Below, piece by piece: positions 49,222-61,607 of a DNA stretch of 64,000 bases. The translations under genes were made by a program, and so were the position numbers. Within the stretch, counting starts at the first letter, position 1; every line of letters starts with the position of its first letter. This DNA is from Henricia sp. BOLD:AAB3569. Lineage: Eukaryota; Echinodermata; Asteroidea; Spinulosida; Echinasteridae. The notes under the pieces are model-generated. The model searched no databases, was not told the DNA's origin, and saw only the letters and a program-made list of their open reading frames with translations. Location of the stretch: positions 58,753 through 122,752 of the forward strand of contig JBBELK010001372.1 of NCBI GenBank assembly GCA_037783545.1, written 5' to 3'.

Positions 49222-51843
49222 AAAAGGGGTTGGCGCTTCCTGGATGCTCCCGCAACCTGTGGCTGTCTGTACACACCTCTTTGGTGTATTCCTGACTCGT
49301 GCGCATGCTCAGTCCTTCGGACTGTCGTTGACACGGCCCAGTTTGGGACGGGATTTTGGTCAAAGTGTGGTCCAAACGTCGGCAAATTTGGAGGTCAAAA
49401 AATATTCCGACGAACTTCAAATTGTGCATGCTCCAAACACTCTATATTGCGCACTTGTCCTAAAAAATTGACAGACTTTCGCCGGGAAATGGCAGAGAAA
49501 TTTCAGAGTTTAGAAAAAAAAGGGGTTGGCGCTTCCTGGATGCTCCCGCAACCTGTGGCTGTCTGTACACACCTCTTTGGTGTAGTCCTGACTCGTGCGC
49601 ATGCTCAGTCCTTCGGACTGTCGTTGACACGGCCCAGTTTGGGACGGGATTTTGGTCAAAGTGTTGTCCAAACGTCGGCAAATTTGGAGGTCAAAAAATA
49701 TTCCGACGAACTTCAAATTTTGCATGCTCCAAACACTCTATATTGCGCACTTGTCCTACAAAATTGACAGACTTTCGCCGGGAAATGGCAGAGAAATTTC
49801 AGAGTTTAGAAACAAAAGGGGTTGGCGCTTCTTGGATGCTCCCGCAACCTGTGGCTGTCTGTACACACCTCTTTGGTGTATTCCTGACTCGTGCGCATGC
49901 TCAGTCCTTCGGACTGTCGTAGACACGGCCCCGTTTGGGACGGGATTTGGGTCAAAGTGTGGTCCAAACGTCGGAAAATTTGGAGGTCAAAAAATATTCC
50001 GACGAACTTCAAATTTTGCATGCTCCAAACACTCTATATTGCGCACTTGTCCTAAAAAATGGACAGACTTTTGCCGGGAAATGGCAGAGAAATTTCAGAG
50101 TTTAGAAAAAAAAGGGGTTGGCGCTTCCTGGATGCTCCCGCAACCTGTGGCTGTCTGTACACACCTCTTTGGTGTATTCCTGACTCGTGCGCATGCTCAG
50201 TCCTTCGGACTGTCGTTGACACGGCCCAGTTTGGGACGGGATTTGGGTCAAAGTGTGGTCCAAACGTCGGCAAATTTGGAGGTCAAAAAATATTCCGACG
50301 AACTTCAAATTTTGCATGCTCCAAACACTGTATATTGCGCACTTGTCCTAAAAAATTGACAGACTTTCGCCGGGAAATGGCAGAGAAATTTCAGAGTTTA
50401 GAAAAAAAGGGGTTGGCGCTTCCTGGATGCTCCCGCAACCTGTGGCTGTCTGTACACACCTCTTTGGTGTATTCCTGACTCGTGCGCATGCTCAGTCCTT
50501 CGGACTGTCGTTGACACGGCCCCGTTTGGGACGGGATTTGGGTCAAAGTGTGGTCCAAACGTCGGCAAATTTGGAGGTCAAAAAATATTCCGACGAACTT
50601 CAAATTTTGCATGCTCCAAACACTGTATATTGCGCACTTGTCCTAAAAAATGGACAGACTTTTGCCGTGAAATGGCAGAGAAATTTCAGAGTTTAGAAAA
50701 AAAGGGGTTGGCGCTTCCTGGATGCTCCCGCAACCTGTGGCTGTCTGTACACACCTCTTTGGTGTATTCCTGACTCGTGCGCATGCTCAGTCCTTCGGAC
50801 TGTCGTTGACACGGCCCAGTTTGGGACGGGATTTTGGTCAAAGTGTGGTCCAAACGTCAGCAAATTTGGAGGTCAAAAAATATTCCGACGAACTTCAAAT
50901 TTTGCATGTTCCAAACGCTCTATATTGCGCACTTGTCCTACAAAATTGACAGACTTTCGCGGGGAAATGGCAGAGAAATTTCAGAGTTTAGAAAAAAAGG
51001 GGTTGGCGCTTCCTGGATGCTCCCGCAACCTGTGGCTGTCTGTACACACCTCTTTGGTGTATTCCTGACTCGTGCGCATGCTCAGTCCTTCGGACTGTCG
51101 TTGACACGGCCCCGTTTGGGACGGGATTTGGGTCAAAGTGTGGTCCAAACGTCGGCAAATTTGGAGGTCAAAAAATATTCCGACGAACTTCAAATTTTGC
51201 ATGCTCCAAACACTCTATATTGCGCACTTGTCCTAAAAAATGGACAGACTTTTGCCGGGAAATAGCGGAGAAATTTCAGAGTTTAGAAAAAAAGGGGTTG
51301 GCGCTTCCTGGATGCTCTCGCAACCTGTGGCTGTCTGTACACACCTCTTTGGTGTATTCCTGACTCGTGCGCATGCTCAGTCCTTCGGACTGTCGTTGAC
51401 ACGGCCCCGTTTGGGACGGGATTTGGGTCAAAGTGTGGTCCAAACGTCGGCAAATTTGGAGGTCAAAAAATATTCCGACGAACTTCAAATTTTGCATGCT
51501 CCAAACACTCTATATTGCGCACTTGTCCTAAAAAATGGACAGACTTTTGCCGGGAAATGGCAGAGAAATTTCAGAGTTTAGAAAAAAAAGGGGTTGGCGC
51601 TTCCTGGATGCTCCCGCAACCTGTGGCTGTCTGTACACACCTCTTTGGTGTATTCCTGACTCGTGCGCATGCTCAGTCCTTCGGACTGTCGTTGACACGG
51701 CCCAGTTTGGGACGGGATTTGGGTCAAAGTGTGGTCCAAACGTCGGCAAATTTGGAGGTCAAAAAATATTCCGACGAACTTCAAATTTTGCATGCTCCAA
51801 ACACTGTATATTGCGCACTTGTCCTAAAAAATTGACAGACTTT
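49222..51843 (+). repeat. 2.6-kb segment, copy 2 of a 2,955-bp-offset duplication
   Basis: I found no difference from copy 1 across 2,622 bp. The 333 bp between the copies (48,889-49,221) belong to other variants, including gactgccgttg at 49,028. Either a ten-monomer tandem duplication was later overwritten at one place, or the copies were never adjacent. Confidence 0.9.
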
Positions 51844-52991
51844 TGCCGGGAAATAGCGGAGAAATTTCAGAGTTTAGAAAAAAAGGGGTTGGCGCTTCCT
51901 GGATGCTCTCGCAACCTGTGGCTGTCTGTACACACCTCTTTGGTGTATTCCTGACTCGTGCGCATGCTCAGTCCTTCGGACTGTCGTTGACACGGCCCCG
52001 TTTGGGACGGGATTTGGGTCAAAGTGTGGTCCAAACGTCGGCAAATTTGGAGGTCAAAAAATATTCCGACGAACTTCAAATTTTGCATGCTCCAAACACT
52101 GTATATTGCGCACTTGTCCTAAAAAATTGACAGACTTTTGCCGGGAAATAGCAGAGAAATTTCAGAGTTTAGAAAAAAAAGGGGTTGGCGCTTCCTGGAT
52201 GCTCCCGCAACCTGTGGCTGTCTGTACACACCTCTTTGGTGTATTCCTGACTCGTGCGCATGCTCAGTCCTTCGGACTGTCGTTGACACGGCCCCGTTTG
52301 GGACGGGATTTGGGTCAAAGTGTGGTCCAAACGTCGGCAAATTTGGAGGTCAAAAAATATTCCGACGAACTTCAAATTTTGCATGCTCCAAACACTGTAT
52401 ATTGCGCACTTGTCCTAAAAAATGGACAGACTTTTGCCGTGAAATGGCAGAGAAATTTCAGAGTTTAGAAAAAAAGGGGTTGGCGCTTCCTGGATGCTCC
52501 CGCAACCTGTGGCTGTCTGTACACACCTCTTTGGTGTATTCCTGACTCGTGCGCATGCTCAGTCCTTCGGACTGTCGTTGACACGGCCCAGTTTGGGACG
52601 GGATTTTGGTCAAAGTGTGGTCCAAACGTCAGCAAATTTGGAGGTCAAAAAATATTCCGACGAACTTCAAATTTTGCATGTTCCAAACGCTCTATATTGC
52701 GCACTTGTCCTACATAATTGACAGACTTTCGCGGGGAAATGGCAGAGAAATTTCAGAGTTTAGAAAAAAAGGGGTTGGCGCTTCCTGGATGCTCCCGCAA
52801 CCTGTGGCTGTCTGTACACACCTCTTTGGTGTATTCCTGACTCGTGCGCATGCTCAGTCCTTCGGACTGTCGTTGACACGGCCCCGTTTGGGACGGGATT
52901 TGGGTCAAAGTGTGGTCCAAACGTCGGCAAATTTGGAGGTCAAAAAATATTCCGACGAACTTCAAATTTTGCATGCTCCAAACACTCTATA
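51811..52991 (+). repeat. Further partial copies of the decamer markers
   Basis: Unit 51811 has ttgacag with cttttgccg, aaatagcggag and tgctctcgc, like 51,220 one dimer earlier. Units 52402 and 52697 carry gccgtgaaatgg, gtcagcaaat and cgcggggaaat like 50,630 and 50,925, plus the private ctacataattg. Marker blocks have therefore been copied at dimer and hexamer spacing after the decamer formed. Confidence 0.75.
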
Positions 52992-54173
52992 TTGCGCAAT
53001 TGTCCTAAAAAATGGACAGACTTTTGCCGGGAAATAGCAGAGAAATTTCAGAGTTTAGAAAAAAAAGGGGGTTGGCGCTTCCTGGATGCTCCCGCAACCT
53101 GTGGCTGTCTGTACACACCTCTTTGGTGTATTCCTGACTCGTGCGCATGCTCAGTCCTTCGGACTGTCGTTGACACGGCCCCGTTTGGGACGGTATTTGG
53201 GTCAAAGTGTGGTCCAAACGTCGGCAAATTTGGAGGTCAAAAAATATTCCGACGAACTTCAAATTTTGCATGCTCCAAACACTGTATATTGCGCACTTGT
53301 CCTAAAAAATTGACAGACTTTCGCCGGGAAATGGCAGAGAAATTTCAGAGTTTAGAAAAAAAGGGGTTGGCGCTTCCTGGATGCTCCCGCAACCTGTGGC
53401 TGTCTGTACACACCTCTTTGGTGTATTCCTGACTCGTGCGCATGCTCAGTCCTTCGGACTGTCGTTGACACGGCCCAGTTTGGGACGGGATTTTGGTCAA
53501 AGTGTGGTCCAAACGTCGGCAAATTTGGAGGTCAAAAAATATTCCGACGAACTTCAAATTTTGCATGCTCCAAACACTGTATATTGCGCACTTGTCCTAA
53601 AAAATTGACAGACTTTCGCCGGGAAATGGCAGAGAAATGTCAGAGTTTAGAAAAAAGGGGTTGGCGCTTCCTGGATGCTCCCGCAACCTGTGGCTGTCTG
53701 TACACACCTCTTTGGTGTATTCCTGACTCGTGCGCATGCTCAGTCCTTCGGACTGTCGTTGACACGGCCCAGTTTGGGACGGGATTTTGGTCAAAGTGTG
53801 GTCCAAACGTCGGCAAATTTGGAGGTCAAAAAATATTCCGACGAACTTCAAATTTTGCATGTTTCAAACGCTCTATATTGCGCACTTGTCCTAAAAAATT
53901 GACAGACTTTCGCCGGGAAATGGCAGAGAAATTTCAGAGTTTAGAAACAAAAGGGGTTGGCGCTTCCTGGATGCTCCCGCAACCTGTGGCTGTCTGTACA
54001 CACCTCTTTGGTGTATTCCTGACTCGTGCGCATGCTCAGTCCTTCGGACTGTCGTTGACACGGCCCAGTTTGGGACGGGATTTTGGTCAAAGTGTGGTCC
54101 AAACGTCGGCAAATTTGGAGGTCAAAAAATATTCCGACGAACTTCAAATTGTGCATGCTCCAAACACTCTATA

Positions 54174-55653
54174 TTGCGCACTTGTCCTAAAAAATTGACA
54201 GACTTTCGCCGGGAAATGGCAGAGAAATTTCAGAGTTTAGAAAAAAAAGGGGTTGGCGCTTCCTGGATGCTCCCGCAACCTGTGGCTGTCTGTACACACC
54301 TCTTTGGTGTAGTCCTGACTCGTGCGCATGCTCAGTCCTTCGGACTGTCGTTGACACGGCCCAGTTTGGGACGGGATTTTGGTCAAAGTGTGGTCCAAAC
54401 GTCGGCAAATTTGGAGGTCAAAAAATATTCCGACGAACTTCAAATTTTGCATGCTCCAAACACTCTATATTGCGCACTTGTCCTACAAAATTGACAGACT
54501 TTCGCCGGGAAATGGCAGAGAAATTTCAGAGTTTAGAAACAAAAGGGGTTGGCGCTTCTTGGATGCTCCCGCAACCTGTGGCTGTCTGTACACACCTCTT
54601 TGGTGTATTCCTGACTCGTGCGCATGCTCAGTCCTTCGGACTGTCGTTGACACGGCCCCGTTTGGGACGGGATTTGGGTCAAAGTGTGGTCCAAACGTCG
54701 GCAAATTTGGAGGTCAAAAAATATTCCGACGAACTTCAAATTTTGCATGCTCCAAACACTCTATATTGCGCACTTGTCCTAAAAAATGGACAGACTTTTG
54801 CCGGGAAATGGCAGAGAAATTTCAGAGTTTAGAAAAAAAAGGGGTTGGCGCTTCCTGGATGCTCCCGCAACCTGTGGCTGTCTGTACACACCTCTTTGGT
54901 GTATTCCTGACTCGTGCGCATGCTCAGTCCTTCGGACTGTCGTTGACACGGCCCAGTTTGGGACGGGATTTGGGTCAAAGTGTGGTCCAAACGTCGGCAA
55001 ATTTGGAGGTCAAAAAATATTCCGACGAACTTCAAATTTTGCATGCTCCAAACACTCTATATTGCGCACTTGTCCTACAAAATTGACAGACTTTCGCCGG
55101 GAAATGGCAGAGAAATTTCAGAGTTTAGAAACAAAAGGGGTTGGCGCTTCTTGGATGCTCCCGCAACCTGTGGCTGTCTGTACACACCTCTTTGGTGTAT
55201 TCCTGACTCGTGCGCATGCTCAGTCCTTCGGACTGTCGTTGACACGGCCCCGTTTGGGACGGGATTTGGGTCAAAGTGTGGTCCAAACGTCGGCAAATTT
55301 GGAGGTCAAAAAATATTCCGACGAACTTCAAATTTTGCATGCTCCAAACACTCTATATTGCGCACTTGTCCTAAAAAATGGACAGACTTTTGCCGGGAAA
55401 TGGCAGAGAAATTTCAGAGTTTAGAAAAAAAAGGGGTTGGCGCTTCCTGGATGCTCCCGCAACCTGTGGCTGTCTGTACACACCTCTTTGGTGTATTCCT
55501 GACTCGTGCGCATGCTCAGTCCTTCGGACTGTCGTTGACACGGCCCAGTTTGGGACGGGATTTGGGTCAAAGTGTGGTCCAAACGTCGGCAAATTTGGAG
55601 GTCAAAAAATATTCCGACGAACTTCAAATTTTGCATGCTCCAAACACTGTATA
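54174..55653 (+). repeat. Zeta, then eta-theta dimer twice (592 bp each)
   Basis: Zeta at 54,174 (gtagtcctg) is followed by eta 54,470 and theta 54,766, then by eta 55,062 and theta 55,358. The dimers 54,470-55,061 and 55,062-55,653 agree except at the end of theta (ctctata in the first, ctgtata in the second), so the copied piece ended inside that monomer. Confidence 0.85.
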
Positions 55654-56243
55654 TTGCGCACTTGTCCTAAAAAATTGACAGACTTTCGCCGGGAAATGGC
55701 AGAGAAATTTCAGAGTTTAGAAAAAAAGGGGTTGGCGCTTCCTGGATGCTCCCGCAACCTGTGGCTGTCTGTACACACCTCTTTGGTGTATTCCTGACTC
55801 GTGCGCATGCTCAGTCCTTCGGACTGTCGTTGACACGGCCCAGTTTGGGACGGGATTTTGGTCAATGTGTGGTCCAAACGTCGGCAAATTTGGAGGTCAA
55901 AAAATATTCCGACGAACTTCAAATTGTGGATGCTCCAAACACTCTATATTGCGCACTTGTCCTAAAAAATGGACAGACTTTTGCCGGGAAATGGCAGAGA
56001 AATTTCAGAGTTTAGAAAAAAAGGGGTTGGCGCTTCCTGGATGCTCCCGCAACCTGTGGCTGTCTGTACACACCTCTTTGGTGTATTCCTGACTCGTGCG
56101 CATGCTCAGTCCTTCGGACTGTCGTTGACACGGCCCAGTTTGGGACGGGATTTTGGTCAAAGTGTGGTCCAAACGTCGGCAAATTTGGAGGTCAACAAAT
56201 ATTCCGACGAACTTCAAATTTTGCATGTTCCAAACGCTCTATA

Positions 56244-57720
56244 TTGCGCACTTGTCCTACAAAATTGACAGACTTTCGCCGGGAAATGGCAGAGAAATTT
56301 CAGAGTTTAGAAAAAAAGGGGTTGGCGCTTCCTGGATGCTCCCGCAACCTGTGGCTGTCTGTACACACCTCTTTGGTGTATTCCTGACTCGTGCGCATGC
56401 TCAGTCCTTCGGACTGTCGTTGACACGGCCCCGTTTGGGACGGGATTTGGGTCAAAGTGTGGTCCAAACGTCGGCAAATTTGGAGGTCAAAAAATATTCC
56501 GACGAACTTCAAATTTTGCATGCTCCAAACACTCTATATTGCGCACTTGTCCTAAAAAATGGACAGACTTTTGCCGGGAAATAGCAGAGAAATTTCAGAG
56601 TTTAGAAAAAAAGGGGTTGGCGCTTCCTGGATGCTCCCGCAACCTGTGGCTGTCTGTACACACCTCTTTGGTGTATTCCTGACTCGTGCGCATGCTCAGT
56701 CCTTCGGACTGTCGTTGACACGGCCCCGTTTGGGACGGGATTTGGGTCAAAGTGTGGTCCAAACGTCGGCAAATTTGGAGGTCAAAAAATATTCCGACGA
56801 ACTTCAAATTTTGCATGCTCCAAACACTGTATATTGCGCACTTGTCCTAAAAAATGGACAGACTTTTGCCGGGAAATGGCAGAGAAATTTCAGAGTTTAG
56901 AAAAAAAAGGGGTTGGCGCTTCCTGGATGCTCCCGCAACCTGTGGCTGTCTGTACACACCTCTTTGGTGTATTCCTGACTCGTGCGCATGCTCAGTCCTT
57001 CGGACTGTCGTTGACACGGCCCAGTTTTGGACGGGATTTTGGTCAAAGTGTGGTCCAAACGTCGGCAAATTTGGAGGTCAAAAAATATTCCGACGAACTT
57101 CAAATTTTGCATGCTCCAAACACTGTATATTGCGCACTTGTCCTAAAAAATTGACAGACTTTCGCCGGGAAATGGCAGAGAAATGTCAGAGTTTAGAAAA
57201 AAAGGGGTTGGCGCTTCCTGGATGCTCCCGCAACCTGTGGCTGTCTGTACACACCTCTTTGGTGTGTTCCTGACTCGTGCGCATGCTCAGTCCTTCGGAC
57301 TGTCGTTGACACGGCCCAGTTTGGGACGGGATTTTGGTCAAAGTGTGGTCCAAACGTCGGCAAATTTGGAGGTCAAAAAATATTCCGACGAACTTCAAAT
57401 TTTGCATGTTCCAAACGCTCTATATTGCGCACTTGTCCTAAAAAATTGACAGACTTTCGCCGGGAAATGGCAGAGAAATTTCAGAGTTTAGAAACAAAAG
57501 GGGTTGGCGCTTCCTGGATGCTCCCGCAACCTGTGGCTGTCTGTACACACCTCTTTGGTGTATTCCTGACTCGTGCGCATGCTCAGTCCTTCGGACTGTC
57601 GTTGACACGGCCCAGTTTGGGACGGGATTTTGGTCAAAGTGTGGTCCAAACGTCGGCAAATTTGAAGGTCAAAAAATATTCCGACGAACTTCAAATTTTG
57701 CATGCTCCAAACACTCTATA
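56244..57720 (+). repeat. Pentamer alpha-epsilon, 1,477 bp
   Basis: Units 56244, 56539 (aaatagcag), 56834, 57130 (tgtcag, gttccaaacgctc) and 57425 (gaaacaaaagg). The epsilon has the usual attttgcatg instead of attgtg, and tttgaaggtc. Private changes are ttttggacgg near 57,025 and gtgtgttcc at 57,264. Confidence 0.8.
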
Positions 57721-60124
57721 TTGCGCACTTGTCCTACAAAATTGACAGACTTTCGCCGGGAAATGGCAGAGAAATTTCAGAGTTTAGAAACAAAAGGGGT
57801 TGGCGCTTCTTGGATGCTCCCGCAACCTGTGGCTGTCTGTACACACCTCTTTGGTGTATTCCTGACTCGTGCGCATGCTCAGTCCTTCGGACTGTCGTTG
57901 ACACGGCCCCGTTTGGGACGGGATTTGGGTCAAAGTGTGGTCCAAACGTCGGCAAATTTGGAGGTCAAAAAATATTCCGACGAACTTCAAATTTTGCATG
58001 CTCCAAACACTGTATATTGCGCACTTGTCCTAAAAAATTGACAGACTTTCGCCGGGAAATGGCAGAGAAATGTCAGAGTTTAGAAAAAAAAGGGGTTGGC
58101 GCTTCCTGGATGCTCCCGCAACCTGTGGCTGTCTGTACACACCTCTTTGGTGTATTCCTGACTCGTGCGCATGCTCAGTCCTTCGGACTGTCGTTGACAC
58201 GGCCCAGTTTGGGACGGGATTTTGGTCAAAGTGTGGTCCAAACGTCGGCAAATTTGGAGGTCAAAAAATATTCCGACGAACTTCAAATTTTGCATGTTCC
58301 AAACGCTCTATATTGCGCACTTGTCCTAAAAAATTGACAGACTTTCGCCGGGAAATGGCAGAGAAATTTCAGAGTTTAGAAACAAAAGGGGTTGGCGCTT
58401 CCTGGATGCTCCCGCAACCTGTGGCTGTCTGTACACACCTCTTTGGTGTATTCCTGACTCGTGCGCATGCTCAGTCCTTCGGACTGTCGTTGACACGGCC
58501 CCGTTTGGGACGGGATTTGGGTCAAAGTGTGGTCCAAACGTCGGCAAATTTGGAGGTCAAAAAATATTCCGACGAACTTCAAATTTTGCATGCTCCAAAC
58601 ACTGTATATTGCGCACTTGTCCTAAAAAATGGACAGACTTTTGCCGGGAAATGGCAGAGAAATTTCAGAGTTTAGAAAAAAAAGGGGTTGGCGCTTCCTG
58701 GATGCTCCCGCAACCTGTGGCTGTCTGTACACACCTCTTTGGTGTATTCCTGACTCGTGCGCATGCTCAGTCCTTCGGACTGTCGTTGACACGGCCCAGT
58801 TTGGGACGGGATTTTGGTCAAAGTGTGGTCCAAACGTCGGCAAATTTGGAGGTCAAAAAATATTCCGACGAACTTCAAATTTTGCATGCTCCAAACACTG
58901 TATATTGCGCACTTGTCCTAAAAAATTGACAGACTTTCGCCGGGAAATGGCAGAGAAATGTCAGAGTTTAGAAAAAAAGGGGTTGGCACTTCCTGGATGC
59001 TCCCGCAACCTGTGGCTGTCTGTACACACCTCTTTGGTGTATTCCTGACTCGTGCGCATGCTCAGTCCTTCGGACTGTCGTTGACACGGCCCAGTTTGGG
59101 ACGGGATTTTGGTCAAAGTGTGGTCCAAACGTCGGCAAATTTGGAGGTCAAAAAATATTCCGACGAACTTCAAATTTTGCATGTTCCAAACGCTCTATAT
59201 TGCGCACTTGTCCTAAAAAATTGACAGACTTTCGCCGGGAAATGGCAGAGAAATTTCAGAGTTTAGAAACAAAAGGGGTTGGCGCTTCCTGGATGCTCCC
59301 GCAACCTGTGGCTGTCTGTACACACCTCTTTGGTGTATTCCTGACTCGTGCGCATGCTCAGTCCTTCGGACTGTCGTTGACACGGCCCAGTTTGGGACGG
59401 GATTTTGGTCAAAGTGTGGTCCAAACGTCGGCAAATTTGGAGGTCAAAAAATATTCCGACGAACTTCAAATTTTGCATGCTCCAAACACTGTATATTGCG
59501 CACTTGTCCTAAAAAATGGACAGACTTTTGCCGGGAAATGGCAGAGAAATTTCAGAGTTTAGAAAAAAAGGGGTTGGCGCTTCCTGGATGCTCCCGCAAC
59601 CTGTGGCTGTCTGTACACACCTCTTTGGTGTATTCCTGACTCGTGCGCATGCTCAGTCCTTCGGACTGTCGTTGACACGGCCCAGTTTGGGACGGGATTT
59701 TGGTCAAAGTGTGGTCCAAACGTCGGCAAATTTGGAGGTCAAAAAATATTCCGACGAACTTCAAATTTTGCATGTTCCAAACGCTCTATATTGCGCACTT
59801 GTCCTACAAAATTGACAGACTTTCGCCGGGAAATGGCAGAGAAATTTCAGAGTTTAGAAAAAAAGGGGTTGGCGCTTCCTGGATGCTCCCGCAACCTGTG
59901 GCTGTCTGTACACACCTCTTTGGTGTATTCCTGACTCGTGCGCATGCTCAGTCCTTCGGACTGTCGTTGACACGGCCCCGTTTGGGACGGGATTTGGGTC
60001 AAAGTGTGGTCCAAACGTCGGCAAATTTGGAGGTCAAAAAATATTCCGACGAACTTCCAATTTTGCATGCTCCAAACACTCTATATTGCGCACTTGTCCT
60101 AAAAAATGGACAGACTTTTGCCGG

Positions 60125-61070
60125 GAAATAGGCAGAGAAATTTCAGAGTTTAGAAAAAAAAGGGGTTGGCGCTTCCTGGATGCTCCCGCAACCTGTGGCT
60201 GTCTGTACACACCTCTTTGGTGTATTCCTGACTCGTGCGCATGCTCAGTCCTTCGGACTGTCGTTGACACGGCCCCGTTTGGGACGGGATTTGGGTCAAA
60301 GTGTGGTCCAAACGTCGGCAAATTTGGAGGTCAAAAAATATTCCGACGAACTTCAAATTTTGCATGCTCCAAACACTGTATATTGCGCACTTGTCCTAAA
60401 AAATGGACAGACTTTTGCCGGGAAATGCAGAGAAATTTCAGAGTTAGAAAAAAAGGGGTTGGCGCTCCTGGATGCTCCCGCAACCTGTGGCTGTCTGTAC
60501 ACACCTCTTTGGTGTATTCCTGACTCGTGCGCATGCTCAGTCCTTCGGACTGTCGTTGACACGGCCCAGTTTGGGAGGGGATTTTGGTCAAAGTGTGGTC
60601 CAAACGTCGGCAAATTTGGAGGTCAAAAAATATTCCGACGAACTTCAAATTTTGCATGCTCCAAACACTGTATATTGCGCACTTGTCCTAAAAAATGGAC
60701 AGACTTTTGCCGGGAAATGGCAGAGAAATTTCAGAGTTTAGAAAAAAAGGGGTTGCGCTTCCTGGATGCTCCCGCAACCTGTGGCTGTCTGTACACACCT
60801 CTTTGGTGTATTCCTGACTCGTGCGCATGCTCAGTCCTTCGGACTGTCGTTGACACGGCCCAGTTTGGGACGGGATTTTGGTCAAAGTGTGGTCCAAACG
60901 TCGGCAAATTTGGAGGTCAAAAAATATTCCGACGAACTTCAAATTTTGCATGTTCCAAACGCTCTATATTGCGCACTTGTCCTACAAAATTGACAGACTT
61001 TCGCCGGGAAATGGCAGAGAAATTTCAGAGTTTAGAAAAAAAGGGGTTGGCGCTTCCTGGATGCTCCGCA
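60125..61070 (+). other. Second indel-rich stretch
   Basis: Extra G in aaataggcag (60,131). Lost bases in ggaaatgcag (60,427), gagttagaaa (60,444), ggcgctcctgg (60,466), ggttgcgcttc (60,755) and gctccgcaac (61,066). Six single-base indels lie within 0.95 kb, with almost none in flanking units. The equivalent positions in the duplicate (61,263-61,885) are normal. Confidence 0.85.
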
Positions 61071-61607
61071 ACCTGTGGCTGTCTGTACACACCTCTTTGG
61101 TGTATTCCTGACTCGTGCGCATGCTCAGTCCTTCGGACTGTCGTTGACACGGCCCCGTTTGGGACGGGATTTGGGTCAAAGTGTGGTCCAAACGTCGGCA
61201 AATTTGGAGGTCAAAAAATATTCCGACGAACTTCCAATTTTGCATGCTCCAAACACTCTATATTGCGCACTTGTCCTAAAAAATGGACAGACTTTTGCCG
61301 GGAAATAGCAGAGAAATTTCAGAGTTTAGAAAAAAAAGGGGTTGGCGCTTCCTGGATGCTCCCGCAACCTGTGGCTGTCTGTACACACCTCTTTGGTGTA
61401 TTCCTGACTCGTGCGCATGCTCAGTCCTTCGGACTGTCGTTGACACGGCCCCGTTTGGGACGGGATTTGGGTCAAAGTGTGGTCCAAACGTCGGCAAATT
61501 TGGTCAAAGTGTGGTCCAAACGTCGGCAAATTTGGAGGTCAAAAAATATTCCGACGAACTTCAAATTTTGCATGCTCCAAACACTGTATATTGCGCACTT
61601 GTCCTAA
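60180..61607 (+). other. Longest fortuitous open frame (475 codons)
   Basis: The indels at 60,131-61,066 keep shifting the reading back into the stop-free frame, so a 475-codon frame spans five monomers. The translation is the repeat read in alternating frames, which argues against a protein. It would be a false gene call. Confidence 0.85.
61470..61533 (+). repeat. 32-bp tandem duplication inside one monomer
   Basis: Bases 61,470-61,501 are repeated as 61,502-61,533, making this unit (61,263-61,590) 328 bp, the longest in the window. The copied piece runs from GGTCAAAG to CAAATTT. The joint sits where ATTTGG occurs at both ends, consistent with replication slippage at short homology. Confidence 0.93.
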
